Assembly: GCF_042684665.1 (NCBI RefSeq) | Contig: NZ_JBHULY010000039.1 | Span: 310,001 to 374,000 of the forward strand | DNA length: 64,000 nucleotides | Direction: 5' to 3' | Source of the DNA: Jejuia rubra | GTDB lineage: Bacteria > Bacteroidota > Bacteroidia > Flavobacteriales > Flavobacteriaceae | Shown here: in pieces, positions 9,508 to 17,828 of the stretch | Layout of the letters: every line of letters begins with the position of its first letter | Numbering within the stretch: position 1 is the stretch's first letter | Position numbers and translations under genes: made by a program | Notes under the pieces: model-generated | What the model was told of the DNA's origin: nothing | What the model saw: only the letters and a program-made list of their open reading frames with translations | The model's database searches: none

Positions 9508-9573
9508 GATCAAAAAAAAAATTATTTAGGCAATAATTTTAGTAGTTATTTAGTATATTTAGTAAAAAGATAG

Positions 9574-9620
9574 CTTCCACAAATTACCATAAAATTTGTG
9601 GAAGTTTCTTTTCCTTTTTT
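9574..9620 (+). terminator. Terminator or attenuator between rhaEW and rhaI
   Basis: CTTCCACAAATT (9574-9585) pairs with AATTTGTGGAAG (9593-9604), a 12-bp stem with a 7-nt loop, followed by a T-rich run to 9620. It would end or reduce transcription from rhaEW, so rhaI-rhaB may be expressed at a different level or from their own promoter. Confidence 0.7.
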
Positions 9621-9653
9621 AGAACCAATCCAATCATTTTAGAACCAGTCCAA
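9617..9653 (+). repeat. Tandem direct repeat in the rhaI leader, period 20 bp
   Basis: TTTTAGAACCAATCCAA (9617-9633) and TTTTAGAACCAGTCCAA (9637-9653) differ at one base and are offset by exactly 20 bp, close to two helical turns. The pair fills the space between the terminator T-run and the rhaI ATG at 9659. It may be a duplicated leader or a two-site binding target. Confidence 0.6.
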
Positions 9654-9658
9654 AAATT

Positions 9659-10939
9659 ATGAAAATTAGTAAAGAGCAAGTTTCAGAGTCAAATAAATCG
9701 GGTGTACAAAATCATAACGAAAATTTCGATTTTTTATCAAACAAGTTAACAAATCAGGGCCACGACGTAAATGCCATCGTGTCTAAATTGGCCACTTTTC
9801 AGGTAGCGATACCAAGTTGGGCCTTAGGTGCAGGGGGAACACGTTTTGGGAGGTTCTCATTTTATGGTGAGCCTTCAAGCTTAGAGCAAAAAATAGAAGA
9901 CATTGGAATAATTCATGGTCTTACACAAACAGCAGGTGCCGTTTCATTGCACATTCCTTGGGACATTCCTTCGGACTACAATGCCATAAAGGAAAAAGCA
10001 GATGCCTTGGACATTAAATTTGATGCCGTAAATTCCAATACGTTCCAGGATCAGGAAGATGCTTCGGAATCATACAAATATGGTTCTTTAAGCAATACAA
10101 GCAAAGCTGTTAGAGATCAGGCTATCCAACATAATTTGGATGTGATTAAAATAGGAGATAAATTAGGGTCCAAAGCATTAGCGGTTTGGTTGGCTGACGG
10201 TTCTTGTTTTCCGGGCCAAAATAATTTTCAAACCGCGTTTCAAAATACGCAGGATAGTCTAGTAGAAATTTATAAAGGATTGCCCGATGATTGGAAAATG
10301 CTTGTAGAATATAAGCCTTATGAGCCTAATTTCTACAGCACGGTAATACAAGATTGGGGAGCTTCTTTGATGTTGGCCAATGGTTGTGGTGATAAGGCCT
10401 ATACACTTGTAGATTTAGGTCACCATTTGCCAAATTCAAATATCGAACAGATAGTTTCCATACTTCAACTAAAGGGTAAACTGGGAGGTTTCCATTTTAA
10501 TGATAGTAAATATGGTGATGACGACCTGACAGTTGGAAGCATTAAGCCTTATGCTCTGTTCTTGATTTTTAACGAATTGGTGTATGGTATGCAAAACAAT
10601 CCACAAAATCCAGATTTAGCTTGGATGATTGATGCAAGTCATAATGTAAAAGATCCTTTGGAGGATTTAATTCAATCACTTGAAGCAATTCAAGAGGCTT
10701 ATGCAAAAGCAATGTTAATTGACCAAAATGCTCTAAAAGCCGCACAACTAGATAATGATGTTGTAAAGTGCCAAGAAATACTGCAAGGGGCTTACAGAAC
10801 AGATGTTAGGCCATTGTTGGAAAAAGCAAGGTTGAACTCTGGAGGCGCTTTAAGCCCAATACAATCCTATCGCTCTTTAGACGTTAGGGGAGGACTTATC
10901 AAAGAAAGAGGAAAGCACACTATTGCCACAGGTTTATAA
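9659..10939 (+). CDS. rhaI: L-rhamnose isomerase
   Basis: The 426-residue TIM-barrel sugar isomerase is of the RhaI type (about 425 residues), unlike the E. coli RhaA lineage. It interconverts L-rhamnose and L-rhamnulose in the cytoplasm. Likely metal ligands are Glu217 (LVEYKPYEP), Asp252 (VDLGHH) and the His/Asp in GGFHFNDSKYGDDD. The N-terminal segment IPSWALGAGGTRFGRF is characteristic of this family. The stop is followed after 2 bp by the rhamnulokinase start, indicating tight co-translation. Confidence 0.92.
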   Translation: MKISKEQVSESNKSGVQNHNENFDFLSNKLTNQGHDVNAIVSKLATFQVAIPSWALGAGGTRFGRFSFYGEPSSLEQKIEDIGIIHGLTQTAGAVSLHIPWDIPSDYNAIKEKADALDIKFDAVNSNTFQDQEDASESYKYGSLSNTSKAVRDQAIQHNLDVIKIGDKLGSKALAVWLADGSCFPGQNNFQTAFQNTQDSLVEIYKGLPDDWKMLVEYKPYEPNFYSTVIQDWGASLMLANGCGDKAYTLVDLGHHLPNSNIEQIVSILQLKGKLGGFHFNDSKYGDDDLTVGSIKPYALFLIFNELVYGMQNNPQNPDLAWMIDASHNVKDPLEDLIQSLEAIQEAYAKAMLIDQNALKAAQLDNDVVKCQEILQGAYRTDVRPLLEKARLNSGGALSPIQSYRSLDVRGGLIKERGKHTIATGL

Positions 10940-10941
10940 GT

Positions 10942-12315
10942 ATGAAAAAAGTTACGGCAGTTTTTGATATAGGCAAGACTAATAAAAAGTTTTTCCTCTT
11001 TGATAAAAATTTCAATGAGGTCTATACAGAATACACTTCGTTTAAAGAAATAGAAGATGAGGATGGGCATCCAACGGAGAATCTTGGCGAACTAAGGACA
11101 TGGGTAAAGGAAGTATTTGATAAGTTTCTAAAATCAGATACTTATGATGTAAAAGCCATCAACTTTTCTACCTATGGGGCAAGTTTTGTACATATTGACG
11201 AACAGGGCAATCCTCTTACACCACTTTACAATTATACTAAGCCTTTAGACGGAAAAGTTGTTGATGCTTTTTTTGAAAAATACGGGCCCAGGGAAGAATT
11301 TTTGAAGAACACGGGGTGTACCGAGTTAAGTATGCTTAACTCTGGCCTCCAACTTTTTTGGTTAAAGTATGAAAAGCCAGAGGTGTTCAAAAAAATTAAA
11401 TATTCGTTACACTTACCGCAGTATTTAAGCTTTTTGTTTACGGGTATTCCAGTTAGCGAATATACAAGTATTGGTTGCCATACCGCCCTTTGGGACTACT
11501 CAAAGAAGGACTATCATAGTTGGGTTTACAGTGAAGGAATAGACAAAATCCTGCCGTCGATTGTGTCTACTGAAACTAGCATAAATATGAACTACGATGG
11601 GCATCGTGTAAAAGCAGGTGTAGGTATACACGACAGTTCTGCCGCCCTTTTGCCCTATGTACGGAGTATCAACAAAAAATTTGTATTGGTTTCAACAGGA
11701 ACGTGGAGTATTGTTTTCAATCCCTATTTTGAAACTTCAATTGAAGAGCAATCCTATGATAAAGATACCTTGAATTACATGCGTATCAATGGAAGACCAG
11801 TCCGTGCAACAAGGCTGTTTTTAGGCAACGAGTACAAAGTTCAGGTCGCATATCTTTCTAAGCATTTTGGAGTAGATGATGACTATCATATGAAGGTGAA
11901 ATTTGATTATGACACCTACTATGAAATTGTAGAGGATTTCAAGCATTGCTTTAAATGGGAGAGTATCGAAGGCGAAAATATGCCAGAACAAACATATATG
12001 CCCTATACGGAGTTTGAACACGCCTACCATCAACTTATGGTAGAGCTGGTTTTAATCCAAATCAAGTGCATCAAGGATGCTTTAGGAGGAAACAATTTTG
12101 CAAGAATTTATGTAGATGGTGGATTTAGTAATAATGATATTTATATTAAACTTTTATGCCATTATTTTAGAGATAAGAAATTGAGCACCACGGATGCTTC
12201 TTTAGGATCTGCTTTGGGAGCTGCCATTTCAATTTCTGACAACAAACTAAACTCCAAATTTTTAAAGAAGAATTACGCCCTTAAAAAACATGTGCCTTTT
12301 ATTGTAAAGGCATAG
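10942..12315 (+). CDS. rhaB: L-rhamnulokinase, FGGY carbohydrate kinase family
   Basis: The 457-residue protein has the FGGY/actin-like fold: an N-terminal phosphate loop FDIGKTNKKFFLFD, a second loop VSTGTWSIVFNP around residue 252, and an adenosine-motif region IYVDGGFSNND around residue 390. It phosphorylates L-rhamnulose to L-rhamnulose-1-phosphate with ATP. It starts 2 bp after the rhaI stop. Length and position make this assignment firm, although FGGY kinases for fuculose and xylulose look similar. Confidence 0.9.
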   Translation: MKKVTAVFDIGKTNKKFFLFDKNFNEVYTEYTSFKEIEDEDGHPTENLGELRTWVKEVFDKFLKSDTYDVKAINFSTYGASFVHIDEQGNPLTPLYNYTKPLDGKVVDAFFEKYGPREEFLKNTGCTELSMLNSGLQLFWLKYEKPEVFKKIKYSLHLPQYLSFLFTGIPVSEYTSIGCHTALWDYSKKDYHSWVYSEGIDKILPSIVSTETSINMNYDGHRVKAGVGIHDSSAALLPYVRSINKKFVLVSTGTWSIVFNPYFETSIEEQSYDKDTLNYMRINGRPVRATRLFLGNEYKVQVAYLSKHFGVDDDYHMKVKFDYDTYYEIVEDFKHCFKWESIEGENMPEQTYMPYTEFEHAYHQLMVELVLIQIKCIKDALGGNNFARIYVDGGFSNNDIYIKLLCHYFRDKKLSTTDASLGSALGAAISISDNKLNSKFLKKNYALKKHVPFIVKA

Positions 12316-12377
12316 TTGACTCGTTATATCGTTGCGAGAAAATAAATAATTAATAAACCAAACAATATAGTATTGAA

Positions 12378-13667
12378 ATGTCAAAAAACATAAAATTAGT
12401 TCATCCAAGAGATCAAATTACAGAAATAATAGACCGAGTTTATAAGCGAGGTATGACCACAACTTCTGGAGGTAATATATCTATTATAGACGATGAAGGC
12501 GATATTTGGGTTACACCTTCAGCCATTGATAAAGGATCTTTAAGAGCATCCGATATTATTTGTGTAAAAAAAGACGGAACCATTATAGGGAAGCACAAGC
12601 CTTCTTCTGAGTTCCCGTTCCATAAAGCTATTTATGAAGCTAGACCAGATATTAAATCCGTAATCCATGCGCATCCACCGGCATTGGTGTCGTTTAGTAT
12701 TGTGCGTCAAATACCCAATACAAATATTATTTCTCAAGCAAAGCATGTTTGTGGACCAATTGGATATGCAAAATATAGACTTCCAGGCAGTGAAGATTTA
12801 GGCGAAGTAATTGCAGATGAATTTAAAAAAGGTTTTAAAGCTGTTATAATGGAAAATCACGGCACCGTTTTAGGAGGAAGCGACTTAACAGATGCTTATG
12901 AGCGTTTTGAAGCCTTAGAGTTTTGTGCAAATACCATTCTATATGGCTCTCAAATTGGAACCCCTAGATATTTGACTGATGACCAAATTGATGAATTTGA
13001 ATCGCAGGCAACGGGAGTTCTCCCAGAAATGGATAGCACTAGTTATACTTCAGAAGAGGTTGAAAAGCGATTGGAAATCTGCAAAATTGTCCAACGTTCT
13101 TGTGAACAAGGCTTAATGATAAGTTCTTATGGTACAGTATCTATGCGTTGGAAAGACAACGATTTTTTAATAACACCAACTGGAGCGAATAGATGGGATT
13201 TAGATTTAGACGATATCGTTCAAATAAAGGGCGGGAAGCGAGAAGCTGGCAAAACACCTAGTAGAGCGACTTGGATTCATCAGGAAATTTATAATAAAAA
13301 TCCTGATGTGAATTCGATAATCATGACCCAGTCGCCTTATTTAATGGCTTTTGGTGTAACTGGTACTCATTTAAATGTAAGGACGATTCCTGAAAGCTGG
13401 ATTTTCTTACAAGACATAAACTTCTTGAAATATGGAGATCATTTCAGAAAAAATAATAATTCAGAAATGGTTGAGAATTGCGCAACGGCATTGATTATCG
13501 AGAATGATTCTGTAATTGTTACTGGAGATAAATTATTACAAACATTTGATTATCTGGAAGTTGCAGAATTTAGTGCAAAATCAATTGTTTTAGGCCATTC
13601 CCTTGGGGAAATGGTGCCAATAAATGATGAACAGGTAGAAGATTTAAGAAAGAAATTTTTGACTTAA
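12378..13667 (+). CDS. Two-domain class II aldolase/adducin protein with a degenerate second domain
   Basis: The 429-residue protein carries two successive class II aldolase (FucA-like) domains. Domain 1 (about 1-210) keeps the catalytic set: Glu78 (SSEFPF), zinc ligands His97 and His99 (HAHPP) and His161 (ENHGTVLGG). In domain 2 (about 225-425) every equivalent is replaced: SRATW for the Glu segment, MTQSPY for the HAH pair, IENDSV for ENHG. Single-domain family members are about 215 residues, so this is an internal duplication with one active and one probably structural half. The fold fits L-fuculose- or L-rhamnulose-phosphate cleavage, yet RhaEW already supplies an aldolase, so the true substrate may be another deoxysugar phosphate. 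The next gene starts 3 bp after its stop. Confidence 0.85.
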   Translation: MSKNIKLVHPRDQITEIIDRVYKRGMTTTSGGNISIIDDEGDIWVTPSAIDKGSLRASDIICVKKDGTIIGKHKPSSEFPFHKAIYEARPDIKSVIHAHPPALVSFSIVRQIPNTNIISQAKHVCGPIGYAKYRLPGSEDLGEVIADEFKKGFKAVIMENHGTVLGGSDLTDAYERFEALEFCANTILYGSQIGTPRYLTDDQIDEFESQATGVLPEMDSTSYTSEEVEKRLEICKIVQRSCEQGLMISSYGTVSMRWKDNDFLITPTGANRWDLDLDDIVQIKGGKREAGKTPSRATWIHQEIYNKNPDVNSIIMTQSPYLMAFGVTGTHLNVRTIPESWIFLQDINFLKYGDHFRKNNNSEMVENCATALIIENDSVIVTGDKLLQTFDYLEVAEFSAKSIVLGHSLGEMVPINDEQVEDLRKKFLT

Positions 13668-13670
13668 AAT

Positions 13671-14819
13671 ATGGCGATAAGTTTTGATACACGTTATCCA
13701 TCAATAGATGATCTAAGAGCTAAAGCTCAAAAGAAGATTCCAAAGTTTGCATTTGAATATCTTGATGGAGGGTGTAATGAAGATGTTAATTTAATTCGTA
13801 ATACGGCTGAGCTAAGAGAAGTTCAGCTTAAGCCAAATTACTTAAGAAAACACCATGGCTCATCTTTAAAGACTAAATTATTCGGAGTTGAATATGACGC
13901 ACCGTTTGGTATTGCGCCAGTTGGACTTCAAGGTTTAATGTGGCCTAATTCGCCCGAAATATTGGCAAAGGCAGCGTTTGAGCATAATATTCCTTTTATC
14001 TTAAGCACGGTAACCACTACTAGTATAGAGCGGGCCAGCGAATTGACAGAGGGAAAAGCGTGGTTTCAATTGTACCATCCGGCCGAGGATTCATTAAGGG
14101 ATGATATTATTAATAGGGCCGCTGCAGCGCATTGCCCTGTTCTCGTCATTCTGTGCGATGTCCCTACGTTTGGTTTTAGACCAAGAGATATAAGAAATGG
14201 ATTGGCTATGCCACCTAAAATGAATCTGGCAAATATTTTAGAAGGATTTACACACCCACACTGGAGTTTGCAAACTTTAAAACATGGTATCCCTAATTTT
14301 GCAACCCTGAAACCATATATGCCTAAAAATTTGGATTTAAAGCAATTAGGTAAATTCATGGATCAAACCTTTAGTGGAAGACTAAATGCTGAAAAAATAA
14401 AGCCTATCCGCGACATGTGGAAAGGTAAACTTGTTTTAAAAGGTGTAGCATCAGAGTATGATACCGAAGAGGCAATCCGATTAGGATTAGATGGTATTAT
14501 TGTGTCCAATCATGGGGGGCGTCAATTAGATGCAGGTCAATCAACAGTTAAGCCATTATCAACTATTGCTGAAAAATATGGAGATAAGATTGAAGTAATG
14601 ATGGATAGTGGTATTCGTTCGGGGCCTGATGTAGCAAGAGCCATGGCAAGCGGTGCTAAATTTACATTCATGGGGCGCTCATTTATGTATGGCGTTTCCG
14701 CATTAGGTAAAAAAGGAGGTAACCATACCATTTCTTTGCTGAAAACAGAACTGCAACAAGTGATGGATCAACTATGTTGCGAGACCACCAGTGATTTCCC
14801 AAATCATTTAATAAAGTAG
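13671..14819 (+). CDS. lldD: FMN-dependent L-lactate dehydrogenase / alpha-hydroxy-acid oxidase family
   Basis: The 382-residue protein has the flavocytochrome b2/glycolate oxidase TIM barrel. The FMN-contacting segments GIAPVGLQGLMWP and ILSTVTTTSIE are present, as are the catalytic His281 (VSNHGGRQLD) and the phosphate-binding MDSGIRSGPDVARAMA and MGRSFMYG. It oxidises L-lactate to pyruvate, passing electrons to quinone or oxygen. It starts 3 bp after the aldolase gene. In this context it would remove the lactate made from rhamnose-derived lactaldehyde. Other alpha-hydroxy acids remain possible substrates. Confidence 0.88.
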   Translation: MAISFDTRYPSIDDLRAKAQKKIPKFAFEYLDGGCNEDVNLIRNTAELREVQLKPNYLRKHHGSSLKTKLFGVEYDAPFGIAPVGLQGLMWPNSPEILAKAAFEHNIPFILSTVTTTSIERASELTEGKAWFQLYHPAEDSLRDDIINRAAAAHCPVLVILCDVPTFGFRPRDIRNGLAMPPKMNLANILEGFTHPHWSLQTLKHGIPNFATLKPYMPKNLDLKQLGKFMDQTFSGRLNAEKIKPIRDMWKGKLVLKGVASEYDTEEAIRLGLDGIIVSNHGGRQLDAGQSTVKPLSTIAEKYGDKIEVMMDSGIRSGPDVARAMASGAKFTFMGRSFMYGVSALGKKGGNHTISLLKTELQQVMDQLCCETTSDFPNHLIK

Positions 14820-14868
14820 ATTTAAATTTTTTTAGGTATCAGATTATTAACTAACTAAACAATATATT

Positions 14869-16308
14869 ATGAAACATTATAGGCAATTTATTAATGGTCG
14901 GTTTATAGATTCAAAGGCCACTTCGGTAATTGAGATACTAAACCCTTGTACAGAAGAAGTCATTAGCACTATATCAACAGGGACGATAGAAGACGCCAAT
15001 AACGCCTTGGAAGCGGCACAGGCATCACAACCAGCCTGGGAAGCTTTACCAGCAATACAAAGAGCAGCTTATTTGCACAAAATGGCCGATGTTATTAGAG
15101 AAAACAGAGTGTTTTTAGCTGAAACACTGTCTAGAGAACAGGCTAAGGTTATTGGTTTAGCTCAAGTTGAAATAGACGTAACAGCTGATTATTTTGATTA
15201 TAACGCAGGTTGGGCAAGAAGAATTGAAGGCGAGATTATTCAAAGTGATAGAGAAAAAGAACATATCTATTTGCACAAAGTACCAATTGGGGTAGCAGTA
15301 GGTATTTGCCCTTGGAATTTCCCATTTTTTGTGATGGCCCGTAAAGTTGCGGCTTCGTTAATCACAGGGAACACTTGTGTTATTAAACCTAGTTCTGAAG
15401 CGCCAAATACTATTATGGAGTTTGCGGACCTTATTCAAAAGATTGATTTACCTGCCGGTGTTTTAAATTTTGTTTGTGGCGCAGGTAGAACGGTTGGAAA
15501 TGCTTTGTGTGGAAGTCCAATCACAGGCATTATCAGTTTAACCGGTAGCGTGGGTGCAGGACAAAAAGTAATTAGTGCGGCAGCCGAAAATATCACAAAA
15601 GTTTCTTTGGAACTAGGAGGTAAGGCTCCTGCCATTGTTTGTGCTGATGCTAATATGGAGTTGGCAGTAAATTCAGTTGTATCTTCTAAAGTTATTTTTA
15701 GTGGACAGGTTTGTAACTGTGCCGAACGTGTATATGTAGAGGATAGCATTTACGATGAATTTGTAGATAAGCTAACCAAGAAGATGAGCGAAGTTAAAAT
15801 TGAAGAGGCTTTAACAGGAACTGATGCTGATATGAGTAGTCTGGTGTCTAAAGATCAGTTGGATAAAATTACAGAAATGGTTGAGTTTGCCAAGAAAGAA
15901 GGTGCAGAAGTACTCGTTGGAGGTGGACAGCCAGATAAATTTGACAGAGGCTACTTTTTCGAACCAACTTTAATTACGGGCTGTAGTCAGGATAGTCAAA
16001 TCATTCAAGAGGAAGTTTTTGGTCCTGTTTTGCCAGTAATGAAGTTTAATACTTTAGATGAAGCCATTGCAATGTCCAATGACACGGAATTTGGTTTAAC
16101 ATCATCCATTTTCTCTGAAAACTTCAATAACATCATGAAAGCTACAAACGGCCTTCATTTTGGTGAAACTTACGTTAACAGAGAGCATTTTGAAGCCATT
16201 CAAGGATTTCATGCTGGATGGAAAAAGTCTGGTATAGGAGGCGCAGATGGTAAATATGGTATGGAGGAATATTTACACACAAAAGTAGTTTACGCTAAAT
16301 ACTACTAG
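14869..16308 (+). CDS. aldA: NAD-dependent aldehyde dehydrogenase, probable lactaldehyde dehydrogenase
   Basis: The 479-residue aldehyde dehydrogenase superfamily enzyme has catalytic Cys282 (GQVCNCAE) and general base Glu248 (LELGGKAP), with the cofactor segment ICPWNFPFF and glycine motif TGSVGAG. The CNCAERVYV surroundings match the lactaldehyde/glycolaldehyde dehydrogenase (AldA) branch. It would oxidise L-lactaldehyde to L-lactate, duplicating the RhaW half of RhaEW. It is last in the plus-strand rhamnose group and is closed by a strong hairpin. The leader contains AAACAATATA, also present before the two-domain aldolase gene. Confidence 0.9.
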   Translation: MKHYRQFINGRFIDSKATSVIEILNPCTEEVISTISTGTIEDANNALEAAQASQPAWEALPAIQRAAYLHKMADVIRENRVFLAETLSREQAKVIGLAQVEIDVTADYFDYNAGWARRIEGEIIQSDREKEHIYLHKVPIGVAVGICPWNFPFFVMARKVAASLITGNTCVIKPSSEAPNTIMEFADLIQKIDLPAGVLNFVCGAGRTVGNALCGSPITGIISLTGSVGAGQKVISAAAENITKVSLELGGKAPAIVCADANMELAVNSVVSSKVIFSGQVCNCAERVYVEDSIYDEFVDKLTKKMSEVKIEEALTGTDADMSSLVSKDQLDKITEMVEFAKKEGAEVLVGGGQPDKFDRGYFFEPTLITGCSQDSQIIQEEVFGPVLPVMKFNTLDEAIAMSNDTEFGLTSSIFSENFNNIMKATNGLHFGETYVNREHFEAIQGFHAGWKKSGIGGADGKYGMEEYLHTKVVYAKYY

Positions 16309-16329
16309 AAATATCATATAGTACATAAA

Positions 16330-16378
16330 AAAAGCTCAGCTAATATTTAATAGCTGAGCTTCTTTGTTTTTTTAATAT
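16330..16378. terminator. Bidirectional terminator
   Basis: AAGCTCAGCTA (16332-16342) pairs with TAGCTGAGCTT (16351-16361). T-rich runs follow on both strands, so the hairpin can end both the aldA transcript and the convergent esterase transcript. Confidence 0.85.
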
Positions 16379-16387
16379 GAGTGTTAG

Positions 16388-17164
16388 TTAATTTTTATTT
16401 GAAAAGTTAAGCATCCAATCAACACATTCAACATGACTAAATAGCATTTTATTTCCTTGTGGATGATTGGCACCAGGAAAAGCAATAAACTCTACATTTT
16501 TATTACCTGCGGCCTTTAAAAGGTCGGTCATTTTTTTTGCTGATGCTACGTTTTTACCATCTTCACCACCCACCATACCATATACAGGGAAATTAGCAAG
16601 TTTAGTAAAATCGTCATTTTCCGAAACACCACTAAATCCTCCTAGTGCTGCCGCCGCAAAACGTTCTGGAAATTGCTGTATCCATTCCCATATACCTCGT
16701 CCTCCCATACTGTGACCTATCACATAAATACGGCTTTGGTCTATTTGAGTGTAATGCTCAAGAATATAATCTAGCATAATATTCAAAGTATTAGGATCCC
16801 ATTTTTCAAAAGAGTTGGGTTCTAAAAGGATTAAATCTTTACCGGCTAATTCGGCAAGTGAGAGCCCCTTGACTTCCGAAGAGCGCTGAAGTTGCTCTTC
16901 AATACTCCATGTTTTTCCACCACCGCCGTGTAATGATATGAGAAGTGGTAGTTTGCCTCTAGTTTCCTTTTTTGGGAAAGCGATAAAAGCAGTCTTTTTT
17001 AACTTTCCTAATTTGGGTTGTAAGTCTTCAGGCCAGTGTAAAAGACTTACTTCCATGTTTTTGAAAGTGTCGTTAATGTCATTAAGTATCTTTTCAATAT
17101 CAGGTGTTTGCTGAAAACTGGTCAGCAAAAGAAAAGTAAATATGCCGTAAACTAGTTTTTTCAT
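16388..17164 (-). CDS. Secreted alpha/beta-hydrolase (predicted esterase/peptidase)
   Basis: The 258-residue protein has a short signal peptide (MKKLVYGIFTFLLLTSFQQ). The alpha/beta-hydrolase fold shows an oxyanion region LLISLHGGGG, the nucleophile elbow GHSMGGRG with Ser152, and a probable catalytic His in FPGANHPQGN. It resembles the dienelactone hydrolase/polyhydroxybutyrate-depolymerase-like group annotated as predicted peptidases. It lies 85 bp behind lutC on the same strand with no obvious terminator between, so it may be the last gene of the lut transcript. A role in removing ester groups from algal sugars is possible but unproven. Confidence 0.78.
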   Translation of the reverse strand: MKKLVYGIFTFLLLTSFQQTPDIEKILNDINDTFKNMEVSLLHWPEDLQPKLGKLKKTAFIAFPKKETRGKLPLLISLHGGGGKTWSIEEQLQRSSEVKGLSLAELAGKDLILLEPNSFEKWDPNTLNIMLDYILEHYTQIDQSRIYVIGHSMGGRGIWEWIQQFPERFAAAALGGFSGVSENDDFTKLANFPVYGMVGGEDGKNVASAKKMTDLLKAAGNKNVEFIAFPGANHPQGNKMLFSHVECVDWMLNFSNKN

Positions 17165-17249
17165 TATTTAAAAATTTAAATTAATTTTTGGTATTCTTAA
17201 TAATTTCGTCTTGAAATAGTTATGCTATTCAATTTCTATTGACAAAATT

Positions 17250-17828
17250 TTAAACCAATATAACTGTCAAACTCATAGCACCATGGGCACCAACCACAAG
17301 ACATTGCTCAATATCTGCTGTTTTAGAAGGGCCTGATATAAACACGCCAAAATCCCTGTCTCTTTCAGCAATCTTATCATAAGCGTCCAGCATGTGCAAG
17401 CAAATATTATCCTTTTTCAGAATAATGACCAAATCGTTTGTGATAAAAGGCAGTACGCGTACTATGCTATTTTTGGCAGAAACCCAAACAGCACCATTTT
17501 CTGCAACACCAAGTTCTGCTTCAATAATAGCCAAATCCACGGTTTCAAGATTATGCGGATCCATGTTTTTATCAACCTTGACGGTTCCTAAACTAGATTT
17601 ATCCGTTGTTGAAACGATTTGTGACTTATCGGGGTAACTTTCCTTTATCAGTGAATCTATAGCCCCTTTATTTGCTTCAATAATATTTCCCCCTACGAGG
17701 GTAATATTGTTTTTAAACCTTTCAATTAAATCGATGTCTTCCATAAAGACAGATACATCAATTTCTGGAAGTGGAAGTAGTTCTGGCCTGTTCGCTTTTA
17801 CAGATTTCAATATATCTTCTCTACCCAT
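17250..17828 (-). CDS. lutC: Lactate utilization protein C (LUD domain)
   Basis: The 192-residue LUD-domain protein shows LVGGNIIEANKG in the middle and FVISGPSKTADIEQCLVVGAHG near the C-terminus, as in LutC/YkgG. With LutA and LutB it oxidises L-lactate to pyruvate. I chose the start at 17828 (MGREDILKSVK), since the frame open to 17906 would run far into lutB. With this start the ATG overlaps the lutB stop by 8 bp, the usual translational coupling. Confidence 0.9.
   Translation of the reverse strand: MGREDILKSVKANRPELLPLPEIDVSVFMEDIDLIERFKNNITLVGGNIIEANKGAIDSLIKESYPDKSQIVSTTDKSSLGTVKVDKNMDPHNLETVDLAIIEAELGVAENGAVWVSAKNSIVRVLPFITNDLVIILKKDNICLHMLDAYDKIAERDRDFGVFISGPSKTADIEQCLVVGAHGAMSLTVILV

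Noticed and set aside
12316..12377. Search for the shared operator motif before the two-domain aldolase
   Set aside because: No CAGnACAGGA-type sequence is present, so this gene probably depends on readthrough from rhaB.
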